From assembly GCA_027658995.1 (NCBI GenBank), contig JAQDQK010000014.1, positions 1-64,000 on the forward strand: 64,000 nucleotides of DNA, given 5' to 3'. The translations under genes and the position numbers were made by a program. Positions 41,903-51,225 of this stretch are shown one piece after another. How positions within the stretch are numbered: position 1 is the first letter of the stretch; each line of letters starts with the position of its first letter. The notes under the pieces are model-generated. The model ran no database searches. It was not told the origin of the DNA and saw only the letters and a list, made by a program, of their open reading frames with translations. The stretch is from Propionibacteriaceae bacterium AM104-82 (GTDB lineage: Bacteria; Actinomycetota; Actinomycetes; Propionibacteriales; Propionibacteriaceae).

Positions 41903-44900
41903 TTCGCTCCTCCCGCTCGCAGGGCCGAGTCGATCAGGCCTGCGGGGGCGTTGACCATCCGCAACTGATCGGCAAGGACGTGGTAGAACGCGGCCCCGAC
42001 CCGGCTCGGGTCGACCCCGCGGGCCTCGGCCCAGGCTTGACGGTACACGGCGAGTTGGAGCGGATCGGCGCGTCTCGTGGAGGTCTTCCAGTCGATGACA
42101 AGGTAGTCGAACTCGCCCTGCCAGGCGTAGACGGCGTCGATCCGGCCGCGCAGGACGTGCTGCCCGCGGCGCATCAGGAACGGCACCTCGACGCCGATGG
42201 GGGCGCGGTGCGCGAACTGGCCCGCCTCGAAGGCCTCGATCAGGGACCGCAACTCCTCCGACGGCGCGGCCCCCTCGGGGACCAGTTCGTCGAGGCCCGC
42301 GGGCAGTTCGAAGCGCTCCTGCAGCCAGGCGTGGAACCGGGACCCGACGCGCGCCTCGGTGGAGGGCTGCCGCGGCATCCGGCGCAGGAGGGTGGTGGCG
42401 AACTGTTCGGGGTCTGCCCGCAGCGCCATCAGTGCCGTGGCGGACAGGCCGTCCGGCAGCGCCACCTCCCGGTCGCGGCGCCTGGCCAGCAGTTCGGTCA
42501 GGTGCCGGGCGCTGTCGTCCCAGGCGTCGACCTGGGCCTGCTCGGCCTCGGTGACGGTTCCCGATTCCCACACCCAACCGTCGAGGGCCTCGGGTGAGGC
42601 GAGCGCGACGCGCGCCCAGTCGACCAGCGAGGCGGCCTCGGCGCGCCTGCCGAGCGGCTCGGCGGCCAGCCGCTCGGGCCATGCGGCGCGGATCGGCTCG
42701 GCGGGTTCCGGGTTCGAGTCGAGGCCGCGGGCCGCCTCGTCGAGGTAGGTGCCGATGCCGGCAGCGGCCTCGCGGATCACGCGGAAGTAGGGCGACTCGG
42801 TGCGCGGGCGCACGTTGCCTGGGGTCCAGACGTGCGACGAGGCGACGAGCAGTTGCTTGGCGCGGGTGGCCGCGACGTAGGCCAGCCGGTCCTCGGAGAG
42901 GCGGTGGTCGACCTTGAGCGCGTCGCGGTAGCCGCCAAGCCCCTCCTTGGTGAACTCACCCAACTGCGGCACCGCGGATGCGTCGCCGCGCAGCATCGCG
43001 GGCATCGTCTGGGCGCGGCTCGGCCAGGTGCCGCTGCGGGACTCGGAGGGGAAGACCTTGTCGACGAGGCTCGGCAGGTAGACGGTGTCCCATTCGAGGC
43101 CCTTGGCGCGGTGAACCGTCAGGAGCTTGACGGAGTCGTCCTCGCTGGGGACGGCCTGCATCAGGCCCTCGCCGAAGTCCTCCTCCGCGTCCAGGTAGGC
43201 GAGCAGGCCCGTCAGCGTCCCGTCGCCGTCGACGTCGGTGTAACTGGCGACCTCCGCGAGGAACCGGGCGACCTGGCTCGTCTCGCCGCCGGAGGCGATC
43301 AGTTCGGGCTCGAGGCCGAGCACGCCGATCACGCGGGTGACGAGGTCGGCCACCGGGTCGGCGGCGTGGCGCCGCAGCGAGGTGATCTCGGCGTGGAACC
43401 GCGCGAGCCTGCGCCGCGCCTCCTTCGTGAGGGGCGCCTCTCCAGGGGCGGCGACGGCGTCGAGCAGGCACAGCACCTCCCCGGGGTCGGCCTGAGTGAC
43501 GGCCCGGATCAGTTCGTCGCCGCCGTCGTCGGCCGCCGAGGCGCCGGCCAACTCCCGCGCCCGGTTCCCGAGGGCCTCCATATCGGCCAGGCCGATCGCC
43601 CAGCGGGGGCCGGTCAGCAGGGCCGCGACGTCGGGGTTGGCGGTCACGTCGTCCAGCACCCGCAGCGTCGACACGATCGGGCCGATCTCGGGGAGGCCGA
43701 GCAGCCCGCCGAGGCCGACGATCTCGACGGGCACGTCGCGCTCGCGCAGCGCCTCGAAGATCGGGGCGAGCAGCGCGTTGCGGCGCACCAGCACCGCCTG
43801 GTCGGCCCAGGTGACGCCCGAGGCGTGGCGGCCGATGATGGTCTCGACGAGCCAGTCGGTCTCGTCGCGGAAGGTGTCGAAGGTGGCGGCCGCGATCGCG
43901 CCGGGGGGCGCCTCCGGCGGGGCGACCAGCGCGACGCCGTCCTCCCCCGGTGCCGCGCGCAGGCCTGCGGCGAGCGCGTTGCCGACGTCGAGGATCCGCT
44001 GCCCGCTGCGGCGGTTGATGCTGAGGCTCTGCCGGACGGCGGGCGAGCCGTCGGAGCGCCGGAAGTGGTACGGGAACTCGAGGATGTTGGCGGCCGCTGC
44101 GCCGCGCCATCCATAGATCGCCTGGTAGGGGTCGCCGACGGCCGTGACGGGGAAGCCCATCGCGTCGCCGTCGGGCGGGCCGGTGAACAGTTCGCGCAGC
44201 AGCCTGGCCTGCGCGGCTGAGGTGTCCTGGTACTCGTCGAGCAGCACCACCTTGAAGCGGTCGCGCAGTTCGCGGCCGACGCCAGGCACCTGCGTGACGA
44301 GGCGCACCGACTCGCGCAGTTGGTCGGCGAACTCGACGACGCCCAGGCGCCTCTTCAGGTCCTGGTAGGAGCGGACCAGGTCGAGCAGTTCGAGCCGTTC
44401 CGCGCCTGCGTCGAGGGCGGCGCGCACGTCGCGCATCACGTTGCCGCGGTACAGCGGTGCCTGCTCGAAGCGGGCGGCGGCCCGACGGGTGGCCTCGGCG
44501 ACCTCGTCGGCGTCGACCAGGTGGGACTGCATCTCGGCGTCGAGCGCGAGGATCCGCTCCGGGATGGAGTGGTGGCTGAGCCTGCTGATGCTGCGGAACG
44601 GGCCGGGCGCGTCTGCGACGACGCGGGTCGCGAGCCGGAACCTGCTGGCGCCGGTGACCATGACGGGGTCGCGCTCGATGCCGATCCGCAGCCCGAACTC
44701 GCTGACGAGGCGGGCCGCGAACGAGTCGTAGGTCATCACCAACTCGGCGCCCTCACCCTGGTCGCCCGCGAGCACGCCTGCCCTGTCGAGCGCCCCGCCG
44801 ATCCGTTCGGCGAGTTCCGCCGCGGCCTTGCGGGTGAAGGTGAGGCCAAGCACCTCCTCGGGGCGGACCTGGCCGGTGCCGACCAGCCACACCACGCGGG

Positions 44901-45066
44901 CGGCCATCACGGTGGTTTTGCCGCTGCCCGCCCCGGCGATGATGACGGCGGGCTCCAGCGGCGCGGTGATGGCGGCGAGTTGCTCGTCGGAGAAGGGGAT
45001 CTGGAGCGCGTCGACCAGTTGCTGCGGGGTGCTGAGCATCGCCCTGCGGATGGGGTGGATCGTCAC
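41899..45066 (-). CDS. adnB: AdnB-like UvrD helicase-nuclease
   Basis: A 1055-aa subunit of the AdnAB motor-nuclease that resects DNA double-strand breaks in actinobacteria. Superfamily I motifs: Walker A AGAGSGKTT (about residues 45-53), KVVLLDEYQDTSAAQARLL (motif II), GDPYQAIYGWRGA (III), VHRAKGLEWDTVYLPSLVD (V). The C-terminal RecB-type nuclease has FDYLVIDWKTS with the catalytic Asp and Lys. No Fe-S cysteine set is seen, as expected for AdnB. GTG 45066 overlaps the adnA stop (GTGA); the much longer upstream frame is shadow coding. A/B naming follows the mycobacterial order from memory. Confidence 0.9.
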   Translation of the reverse strand: MTIHPIRRAMLSTPQQLVDALQIPFSDEQLAAITAPLEPAVIIAGAGSGKTTVMAARVVWLVGTGQVRPEEVLGLTFTRKAAAELAERIGGALDRAGVLAGDQGEGAELVMTYDSFAARLVSEFGLRIGIERDPVMVTGASRFRLATRVVADAPGPFRSISRLSHHSIPERILALDAEMQSHLVDADEVAEATRRAAARFEQAPLYRGNVMRDVRAALDAGAERLELLDLVRSYQDLKRRLGVVEFADQLRESVRLVTQVPGVGRELRDRFKVVLLDEYQDTSAAQARLLRELFTGPPDGDAMGFPVTAVGDPYQAIYGWRGAAAANILEFPYHFRRSDGSPAVRQSLSINRRSGQRILDVGNALAAGLRAAPGEDGVALVAPPEAPPGAIAAATFDTFRDETDWLVETIIGRHASGVTWADQAVLVRRNALLAPIFEALRERDVPVEIVGLGGLLGLPEIGPIVSTLRVLDDVTANPDVAALLTGPRWAIGLADMEALGNRARELAGASAADDGGDELIRAVTQADPGEVLCLLDAVAAPGEAPLTKEARRRLARFHAEITSLRRHAADPVADLVTRVIGVLGLEPELIASGGETSQVARFLAEVASYTDVDGDGTLTGLLAYLDAEEDFGEGLMQAVPSEDDSVKLLTVHRAKGLEWDTVYLPSLVDKVFPSESRSGTWPSRAQTMPAMLRGDASAVPQLGEFTKEGLGGYRDALKVDHRLSEDRLAYVAATRAKQLLVASSHVWTPGNVRPRTESPYFRVIREAAAGIGTYLDEAARGLDSNPEPAEPIRAAWPERLAAEPLGRRAEAASLVDWARVALASPEALDGWVWESGTVTEAEQAQVDAWDDSARHLTELLARRRDREVALPDGLSATALMALRADPEQFATTLLRRMPRQPSTEARVGSRFHAWLQERFELPAGLDELVPEGAAPSEELRSLIEAFEAGQFAHRAPIGVEVPFLMRRGQHVLRGRIDAVYAWQGEFDYLVIDWKTSTRRADPLQLAVYRQAWAEARGVDPSRVGAAFYHVLADQLRMVNAPAGLIDSALRAGGAK

Positions 45067-48000
45067 GGGGCGGACCTCCGTCCGGCCTGGTTCTGCACCG
45101 GGCACGAGGAAGCGAACTGGCAGTAGCGGCAGGCGCCGCACTCGACGGCGTCGAAGGTGCCCGCCCGGATCACGTCGACGGCCCGGGCGATCCGGTCGTG
45201 CACCCAGGTCGGCCCGACGACAAGGTCCTCGTCGGCAAGCGTGGGCGCGTCGTCGATCGAGGGCTGTGCGACAAGGGCGGGCAGGCTCTCCCCCGACCGC
45301 ACGAACGCCAGCGCGGGCGGCGCGACCCGGCGTTCGCCGTCCGCGACGTCGTCGAAGGCGCCGAGGCTGGCGGCGAGTTGGTAGACGCCCAACTGGGCGT
45401 GGTCGGCGACGTCGGCCTCCCGCAGGATCCGTCGCCCTGTCTTGAGGTCGACGACGCGCAGCCTGCCGTCTGCGTCGCGCTCGAGGCGGTCGACGGTGCC
45501 GACGAGCACCACCTCGCGGTCCTCGATGCTGAGCGGCACCCTGAACCCGCGCTCGACGGCGACGACGTCGCGGCCCTCGGAGGCCTGGTAGCGGGCGAAC
45601 CGGTCGAGCGCCTCGTCGATCTCGGAGCGCTCGGTCGCCGAGAGCCACTCGGCCTCGAACGGGATCTGCTCCCAGACCCGGTCCAGTTGGGCGCGCATCT
45701 CATCGACCGTCAGCCCGTCCTCCGCGGCCTGCCTGGCGATCAGGTGGACGATGTCGCCGATCGAGGCCCGCGACTGCCGACCGCCCTCCGCCTTCGCGCG
45801 GCGAGACAGGAACCAGCGCCGCGGGCATTCGAGCAGGGCCTCGAGCGAACTGCCGGTGATGGTGATCTGCCCAGGCGCGGGGGCGCTGCCGGACGAGGGC
45901 CGCTCGACGCCCCACCAGGCGCCGGGATCGGCGCCGGGAAAGCCGGGGCTGCCGTCGGGGGCGGTGATCTGGGCAAGCCTCGCCAACCGGACGGCGGCGG
46001 CGCGCCGCAGGCCCGGCGAAGCGGACTCGTCCTCGATGGTGCGGCGCAACTGCCCGACGAGCGAGGCCGCGGAGAGCAGCTTGTCCGGGCGGCCGTGCAC
46101 CCGATCGACGGGGACGCCCAGTTCGCCGAGGAACCGGGACGCGCGGCCGCCCTCGCCGTCGACGCCCTGCACGGCGCTGACCGACAGCATGGTGCGGGCG
46201 CGGGAGCAGGCGACGTAGAAGAGTTGGCGCTCGGTCAGCAGTTGCGAGCCGACCCCGGCCGGTGCCAGGTGGTCGGCGCTGAGCCGCTCCGCGTCGAGCA
46301 GCAGCCCGGGCCGCGAAAGGCGCGGCCACAGGCCCTCCTGGACGCCGATCACCCAGACCCGGTCCCATTCCAGGCCCCTGGTGCGGTGCGCCGTCATCAC
46401 CTGGACGCCGCGCCCCTCTGCGGCGAGTTCTCGGCCGGTGTCCGCCGGGATCTCCTGGCCCGCGACCTCCGTGATGAAGGTCGTCGCCCCCGCGACCCCG
46501 AGCAGGTCGTCCATCCGTTCCGCGAGGTCGAACAGTTCGACCATCGCGTCGAGGTCGGCGTTGGCGCGACGGGAGCCGTGCAACGCCTGGTCGCGCAGCC
46601 GCGAGGGCCAGTCGGTGGCGTCCCAGAGGCTCCAGAGCGCCACCTGGACCTCCGCCTCGGCGGCGAGCAGGCCGGCGGTGTGGCGCAGCAGCCTGGACAG
46701 TTCGAGCGCCGCCGCGGCGTCCTCGGTGTCTATGCCGTCGAGCAGGTGGGGCTCCCCCAGGCAGCGGCCCAGTAGCGCCGAGGAGGTGCCGAGTTCGCGG
46801 TGCCTGGCAAGCAGGCTCCTGGCGAGCCTGCGCTGAGCGACGCCGTCGAGCCCGCACAGCGGGGAGGACAGCAGCAGCCTGGCCTCGTCGGCCTCGGGTG
46901 CGCCGCCGCGGGCCGCGACGCCGAGCGCGAGAAGCACCGTCCCGACGGCAGGCTGCTCGGCGAGCGCGATCTCGTCGCCGGAGACCTCGACGGGCACCCC
47001 GAGCCGGATCAGTTCCTTGGCGACGGCGCTCAGTTGGGTGCGACCGGCGCGCGTCACGACCACCAGGTCATGCCACGAGCAGCCCTGGTAGGTGACGGCG
47101 TGGCGCAGTTCCGCGGCCACGTGCGCCAGTTCGGCCGACTCGTCGTCGAAGACCCTGGATACGACGTCGCCGTTGGGCTGCACGGCGACAGGGGTCGTCG
47201 CGGCGTGGTGCTGGTCGAGCCGCGAGTCGAGCGCGGCGAGCGCCCGCCCGACCTCCTCCGCGTTGCGGAAGCCCTGCGTCAGGGTGAGGCTGCGGGACCC
47301 ACGCACGCCCGCAAGGTCGGCGAGCGCGCTGGGGCTGGCGCCGCGGTAGCCGCCGATGCGCTGATGCGGATCGCCGAGCGCGAGGACGGGCAGCCCGACG
47401 CGGGCCAGGTCCGTGACCAGCGCCACCTGCGCCGAGTCGAGTTCGTGGGCGTCGTCGACGATCACCGCGTCGAAGGCTCCCCGGACCGACTCGGCGACGG
47501 GCGCCTCGGTGAGCAGCAGCCGGGTGCGGTAGACCAGTTCGGCGTAGTCGAGGGTGCCGGAGAAGTCGCCGACGGTGAGGTAGTCCTCCATGAACCGCGC
47601 GACCGCGCCGAACAGGTCATCCCCGGCCTCGCGGGCCAGCGCCGCCACGCCCTCGGAGTCGAGCGAGAACTGGCGGGCCCGGGCCAGCACCTCGCGCAAC
47701 TGCCGGGCGAAGGCGCGGGTGCCGAGCGCGGGCCGGACGTCCTCGGGCCACGCGTCGGCGGGGACGCAGTCGAGCAGTTCCCGGATCCGGGACTCCTGCT
47801 CCGGGGCGCGCAGCAGCCGCCACGGGCTGTCCTCGTGCGGCCAGTAGCGGCCGAGCAGCCCGAGCGACAACCCGTGGATAGTGGTGACCTGGGCGTCGGT
47901 CTGGGCGCGGGGCAGCCGCCTGGTGATGTCGCGGCGCAGCGCCTGGGCTGCGGTGCGGGAGTGCGCGAGCACCACGATCCGTTCCAGCGAGCCGCCCGCG

Positions 48001-48161
48001 AGCACGTGCCGACTTGCGGCCTCGGCGACCACGAGGGTCTTGCCCGTTCCGGGGCCCGCCGCGACCACCGTCATGCCGGGCGCCGGCCGCGCGGCCGCCT
48101 CCTGTTGTGGGGTGAGTTCGGGAAGCTGCGTCCAGGCACGGGGCGCGATCCGGTAACTCAT
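45063..48161 (-). CDS. adnA: AdnA-like UvrD helicase-nuclease with Fe-S site
   Basis: A 1032-aa partner of AdnB. Helicase motifs: Walker A AGPGTGKTL, AVIVDDAHELDSAQ, LALGDPHQRIGGYRGA, MTAHRTRGLEWDRVWVIGVQEG. The C-terminal nuclease has RVVDLKTGR with the catalytic Asp-Lys. A cysteine at LLECPRRWF plus CGACRYCQFASSC near the C-terminus give the four-Cys pattern of an Fe-S-stapled nuclease, as in AddB and AdnA. Start at MSYRIAPRAW is chosen as the first homologous-looking residue; a further ATG lies 51 nt upstream. Divergent from the LigD-type polymerase gene, 77 nt between starts. Confidence 0.9.
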   Translation of the reverse strand: MSYRIAPRAWTQLPELTPQQEAAARPAPGMTVVAAGPGTGKTLVVAEAASRHVLAGGSLERIVVLAHSRTAAQALRRDITRRLPRAQTDAQVTTIHGLSLGLLGRYWPHEDSPWRLLRAPEQESRIRELLDCVPADAWPEDVRPALGTRAFARQLREVLARARQFSLDSEGVAALAREAGDDLFGAVARFMEDYLTVGDFSGTLDYAELVYRTRLLLTEAPVAESVRGAFDAVIVDDAHELDSAQVALVTDLARVGLPVLALGDPHQRIGGYRGASPSALADLAGVRGSRSLTLTQGFRNAEEVGRALAALDSRLDQHHAATTPVAVQPNGDVVSRVFDDESAELAHVAAELRHAVTYQGCSWHDLVVVTRAGRTQLSAVAKELIRLGVPVEVSGDEIALAEQPAVGTVLLALGVAARGGAPEADEARLLLSSPLCGLDGVAQRRLARSLLARHRELGTSSALLGRCLGEPHLLDGIDTEDAAAALELSRLLRHTAGLLAAEAEVQVALWSLWDATDWPSRLRDQALHGSRRANADLDAMVELFDLAERMDDLLGVAGATTFITEVAGQEIPADTGRELAAEGRGVQVMTAHRTRGLEWDRVWVIGVQEGLWPRLSRPGLLLDAERLSADHLAPAGVGSQLLTERQLFYVACSRARTMLSVSAVQGVDGEGGRASRFLGELGVPVDRVHGRPDKLLSAASLVGQLRRTIEDESASPGLRRAAAVRLARLAQITAPDGSPGFPGADPGAWWGVERPSSGSAPAPGQITITGSSLEALLECPRRWFLSRRAKAEGGRQSRASIGDIVHLIARQAAEDGLTVDEMRAQLDRVWEQIPFEAEWLSATERSEIDEALDRFARYQASEGRDVVAVERGFRVPLSIEDREVVLVGTVDRLERDADGRLRVVDLKTGRRILREADVADHAQLGVYQLAASLGAFDDVADGERRVAPPALAFVRSGESLPALVAQPSIDDAPTLADEDLVVGPTWVHDRIARAVDVIRAGTFDAVECGACRYCQFASSCPVQNQAGRRSAP

Positions 48162-48238
48162 GGCGACCATGCAACCACCAACCGCCGACATTTTCACGCC
48201 CGAGGGTGGCAAGCTAGCGACGAAGCAGGGAGGCGGAC

Positions 48239-49180
48239 ATGAACGACAGGATCACCACAGAGGTCGACGGCGTCTCGCTGAGCCTGAGCAACCTCGACAA
48301 GCCGCTGTTTCCCAGCGGCTTCACCAAGGGCGAGCTGATCTCCTACTACGTCGAGGTCGCCGACGCGATGCTGCCGCACCTGCGGGGCCGCGCGATCACG
48401 CGGGTCCGGTTCCCCAACGGGACGGCAGCGCAGTCGTTCTTCGAGAAGAACGCCCCGGCCGGGGCGCCCGAATGGGTCCGCACGCTGGACGTGGCGACAT
48501 CCGCGGGCAGCGTCAACTACGTGCTCGCCGACGACAGGGCGACCCTCGCGTGGCTGGCGAACCTGGCCGCCGTCGAACTGCACACGCCGCAGTGGCGCGC
48601 CGAGAACGCCACGACGGGGCCAGACGGCGTGATCCTCGACGGCGAGGACGAGCCGCGTTCCACGACGCTGATCGTCGACCTCGACCCCGGCCCCGGCATC
48701 ACGCCCGCGGACTCCGCGAAGGGTGCGATCCTGGCGGCGACGGCGCTTGCCCAGGTCGGCCTGGAGGCGTTCCCGAAGACGTCCGGCAACAAGGGGCTCC
48801 AGTTGAGCGTCCCGATCGCCCCGACGCCGGCCTCAGAGGTGTTCGCGTTCGCCGGGTCGCTCGCGAAGGCCCTCGCCGCGGCGCACCCGAAGCTGTTCAT
48901 CGCCACGATGAGCAAGGACGCCCGCTCGGGGCTGATCTTCGTCGACTACGCCCAGAACCTGGCGGCCCGCAACACGGTGACCGCGTACTCGGTGCGGGGC
49001 CTGGACGAGCCGTCGGTGGCCACCCCGCTGACCTGGGACGAGGTCGGGGCGCTCACTGCGCAGACGCGGCTGCGAACCTCCCCCGCCGAACTGCTGGATC
49101 GGCTGGGGCGCTACGGTGATCTGTGGGCGGCTCAGATGCCGACCCCGGACAGCCCGGCGTTGCCCGACCCGCTGACCTGA
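48239..49180 (+). CDS. stand-alone LigD-type primase-polymerase
   Basis: A 313-aa archaeo-eukaryotic primase-fold polymerase like the PolDom of LigD. Metal-binding Asp147 and Asp149 lie in IVDLDPGPG, TSGNKGLQ is at 181-188, HTPQWR precedes them, and the third acidic residue is in FVDYAQN near 238. There is no ligase or phosphoesterase domain, as in mycobacterial Prim-PolC/PolD proteins that fill gaps in end joining or base excision repair. GGGAGG precedes the ATG. A ku gene lies 7.4 kb downstream; no ATP-dependent ligase gene is in the window. Confidence 0.9.
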   Translation: MNDRITTEVDGVSLSLSNLDKPLFPSGFTKGELISYYVEVADAMLPHLRGRAITRVRFPNGTAAQSFFEKNAPAGAPEWVRTLDVATSAGSVNYVLADDRATLAWLANLAAVELHTPQWRAENATTGPDGVILDGEDEPRSTTLIVDLDPGPGITPADSAKGAILAATALAQVGLEAFPKTSGNKGLQLSVPIAPTPASEVFAFAGSLAKALAAAHPKLFIATMSKDARSGLIFVDYAQNLAARNTVTAYSVRGLDEPSVATPLTWDEVGALTAQTRLRTSPAELLDRLGRYGDLWAAQMPTPDSPALPDPLT

Positions 49181-49221
49181 CAAGATGGGGCGCGAACCGC
49201 CCGATGGGAGTGACCGACTCG

Positions 49222-50007
49222 ATGCAGACCGACCGCTCAGAGCGCTCTCACTACGTGCGCGTCCCCGCCGCCTGGGTCGCAGGCTGCAGCGACACCGGGC
49301 AGCGCCACAAGACCAACCAGGACGCGATGTGCCTCGCGGTGCGTGACGAGACCCGCCACACGGCGATGCTTGCCGTCGCGGACGGGGTCACCACGGCCGA
49401 GGGCTCTGAGGTCGCGTCGCTGGTGGCCGCCGAGACGGTCGTCGAGCAACTGATCGAGGCGACGCAGGCCGGGCAGGCCACCAACCTCGCCTTCGTGCAC
49501 GCCTTCGAGGGGGCGCACCAGGCCGTGCTCGACGCCCGCGACGAGCCGTCGGCCTGCACCCTGATCGCCGCGAGCATCGACGACGGCGCCATCGCCGTCG
49601 GCAACGTGGGCGACTCGCGCGCCTACTGGCTTGGCGACGACGGCTCGTGCCAGTTGCTCTCCACAGACGACTCGATGGCGCAGGCGCGCATCATGCTCGG
49701 CATGTCGCGCGACGACGCGGAACAGTCCAACCAGGCCCACGCCATCACCAAGTGGCTCGGCCGCAGTTCGACCAACGTCACGCCGTCGGTGATCACGCTG
49801 CTGCCCCGGACCAACGGGTGGCTGCTGCTGTGCTCCGACGGGTTGTGGAACTACTCGAGTTCCCCTGAGGCGATGTCCGACACGTTCCAGGAAGTCCTCT
49901 CCCGCTCGTCGAACCCCGGCCAGGTCGCCGAGAACCTGGTCTCCTGGGCCAACGCGCGCGGCGGCCGCGACAACATCACCGCCGTGGTCGCCCGCATCGA
50001 GCGCTGA
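49222..50007 (+). CDS. PP2C-family serine/threonine phosphatase
   Basis: A 261-aa Mn2+-dependent phosphatase that removes phosphate from Ser/Thr of target proteins. Metal ligands include Asp34 (TNQDAM) and Asp54 (VADGV); GNVGDSRAYWL, LLLCSDGLWNYS and GGRDNITAV complete the fold. It has no membrane segment or regulatory domain. Start uncertain: ATG 49222 has GGGAG 11 nt upstream, ATG 49204 would add six residues. No Ser/Thr kinase is adjacent. Follows the polymerase gene by 41 nt, possibly cotranscribed. Confidence 0.9.
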   Translation: MQTDRSERSHYVRVPAAWVAGCSDTGQRHKTNQDAMCLAVRDETRHTAMLAVADGVTTAEGSEVASLVAAETVVEQLIEATQAGQATNLAFVHAFEGAHQAVLDARDEPSACTLIAASIDDGAIAVGNVGDSRAYWLGDDGSCQLLSTDDSMAQARIMLGMSRDDAEQSNQAHAITKWLGRSSTNVTPSVITLLPRTNGWLLLCSDGLWNYSSSPEAMSDTFQEVLSRSSNPGQVAENLVSWANARGGRDNITAVVARIER

Positions 50008-50133
50008 GCCGGATCCGGCGATGAGCAGCATCCCGCGCCCGTGTGCGGCCGGTGATCACGCCGTCGTCGGCCCACGGACACCGCCCATCCGGCGTCGCGT
50101 CCCCGTCAACGACGCGACGCCGACGCCGACGCC

Positions 50134-50796
50134 ATGAAGGCCGCGGCCATGACACCGCCCCGCACCCCGACGACCCTCGCGGTGGCAGGGACCCGCATCG
50201 CGGCGGGTCTCGCCGTGATCGCGGTGCTGCTCCTGACCTACGCCGGACGGGTCGCAGCGCGCGACGCGAACCCGTTCAACTTCTTCGGCTACTTCACGAA
50301 CCAGACGAGCCTGCTCACGTCGATCGTGCTGATCGCGGTGGGGACGCTCGCCCTCTTCCGCCGCGCCGTCCCACGATGGCTGACGGTGACCCGGGGCGTT
50401 GCCGCCGCCTGCCTCATCGTGGTCGCCGTCGTCTACAACACCCTGGTGCCAGGCACCGGGTCGGCGCCGCCGTGGGTGAGCCTTGTCCTGCACGTCGTCT
50501 TCCCGCTGCTCGTGCTGCTCGACTGGACGCTGGTGGGCGACCGTCCCGCGCTGGCGTGGCGCAGGCTCTGGGTCGTGCTGCCGTACCCGGTGGCGTGGCT
50601 GGTCGTCACGCTGATCCGCGGCAGGACCGACGGCTGGGTGCCCTACGGCTTCCTGCTCCCCGAACGCGGCCCCGGCTCGCTCGCGCTGCACGTGGTCGGC
50701 CTGTTCGCGGCGCTGCTCGGCGCGGGCGCCACCGTCTGGGCGGCCTCCCTGTTCCGCGGCGTCATCCTGCGCCGAGGCGACGATCCCACCCCATGA
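50134..50796 (+). CDS. Pr6Pr family membrane protein
   Basis: A 220-aa protein with six predicted membrane helices and the FFGYFTNQTSLLTSIVL motif typical of the Pr6Pr (FAR-17a/AIG1-like) family. Function unknown; eukaryotic AIG1/ADTRP relatives are hydrolases of lipid esters, but the catalytic Thr/His assignment cannot be made here. N-terminal and C-terminal tails are short and cytosolic. ATG 50149 is an alternative start. It stands 126 nt after the PP2C gene with no terminator between. Confidence 0.8.
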   Translation: MKAAAMTPPRTPTTLAVAGTRIAAGLAVIAVLLLTYAGRVAARDANPFNFFGYFTNQTSLLTSIVLIAVGTLALFRRAVPRWLTVTRGVAAACLIVVAVVYNTLVPGTGSAPPWVSLVLHVVFPLLVLLDWTLVGDRPALAWRRLWVVLPYPVAWLVVTLIRGRTDGWVPYGFLLPERGPGSLALHVVGLFAALLGAGATVWAASLFRGVILRRGDDPTP

Positions 50797-50859
50797 CCGG
50801 ATGGCCCCGGGGATGCCCACCGCGGCAGGTCGAGGCGTCGACGGCTTGGGACTGACCAC

Positions 50860-50865
50860 TAGAGT
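50860..50865 (+). promoter_or_regulatory. -10 element of DUF3107
   Basis: TAGAGT ends 7 nt before the ATG at 50873. GGGAGG lies between them but would be removed if transcription starts at the ATG. Confidence 0.55.
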
Positions 50866-50872
50866 GGGAGGC

Positions 50873-51097
50873 ATGGAAGTCAAGTTCGGCATCACAGACA
50901 TCGCTCGCGAGGTCACCATCGAAACCCCCGCCACCCCTGACGAGATCGCGGACCAGATCCGCACCGCCGTCGAGAACTCCTCGCTGGTGGATCTGACGGA
51001 CGATAAGGGCCGCCGCATCCTGATTCCCGGCTCCAAGATCGGTTACGTCGACCTCGGCGCACCCGCGGCAAGGGCGGTCGGCTTCGGCACCGTCTGA
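50873..51097 (+). CDS. DUF3107 family protein
   Basis: A 74-aa actinobacterial protein (M. tuberculosis Rv3208A type). It starts MEVKFGITDIAREV and ends GFGTV, with KGRRILIPGSKIGYVDLG in the middle, all family-typical. The beta-alpha-beta pattern is soluble. Function unknown; it lies just before the DEAD-box helicase in this and other actinobacteria. The helicase has its own promoter 22 nt downstream of the stop. Confidence 0.88.
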   Translation: MEVKFGITDIAREVTIETPATPDEIADQIRTAVENSSLVDLTDDKGRRILIPGSKIGYVDLGAPAARAVGFGTV

Positions 51098-51119
51098 GTT
51101 GCTTTCGGGTCGCCTGCGT

Positions 51120-51125
51120 TAGACT
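51120..51125 (+). promoter_or_regulatory. -10 element of the DEAD-box helicase transcript
   Basis: TAGACT, with a weak TTGCTT -35 (51099-51104, spacer 15). It ends 7 nt before the ATG of the leader ORF at 51133, the same spacing seen at leaderless genes in this window. Confidence 0.6.
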
Positions 51126-51132
51126 TGGCTCC

Positions 51133-51180
51133 ATGCGGACGCAAACCGTCCGCCTCCGGCTGCGCCGCTGCGCGCCGTGA
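51133..51180 (+). CDS. leaderless 15-codon leader ORF upstream of the DEAD-box helicase
   Basis: ATG to TGA encodes MRTQTVRLRLRRCAP, strongly basic (five Arg) with one Cys near the end. The ATG is 7 nt from a TAGACT -10, so the transcript would begin at or next to it. The start codon is next to a perfect 7-bp hairpin, GCGGACG (51135-51141) with CGTCCGC (51147-51153), formed within the ORF. After the stop come a T-rich run and the helicase start region 27-45 nt away. It could act as a translation-coupled or temperature-sensitive leader. No protein homology is claimed. Confidence 0.55.
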   Translation: MRTQTVRLRLRRCAP

Positions 51181-51225
51181 GTTCATTTTTGACTGAAGGT
51201 TTGAGCCCTGAGCGACAACGAGAAT

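Noticed and set aside
41899..45648. Extended adnB frame of 1249 codons
   Set aside because: The first 194 codons lie inside adnA, in shadow frame; the GTG at 45066 overlaps the adnA stop.
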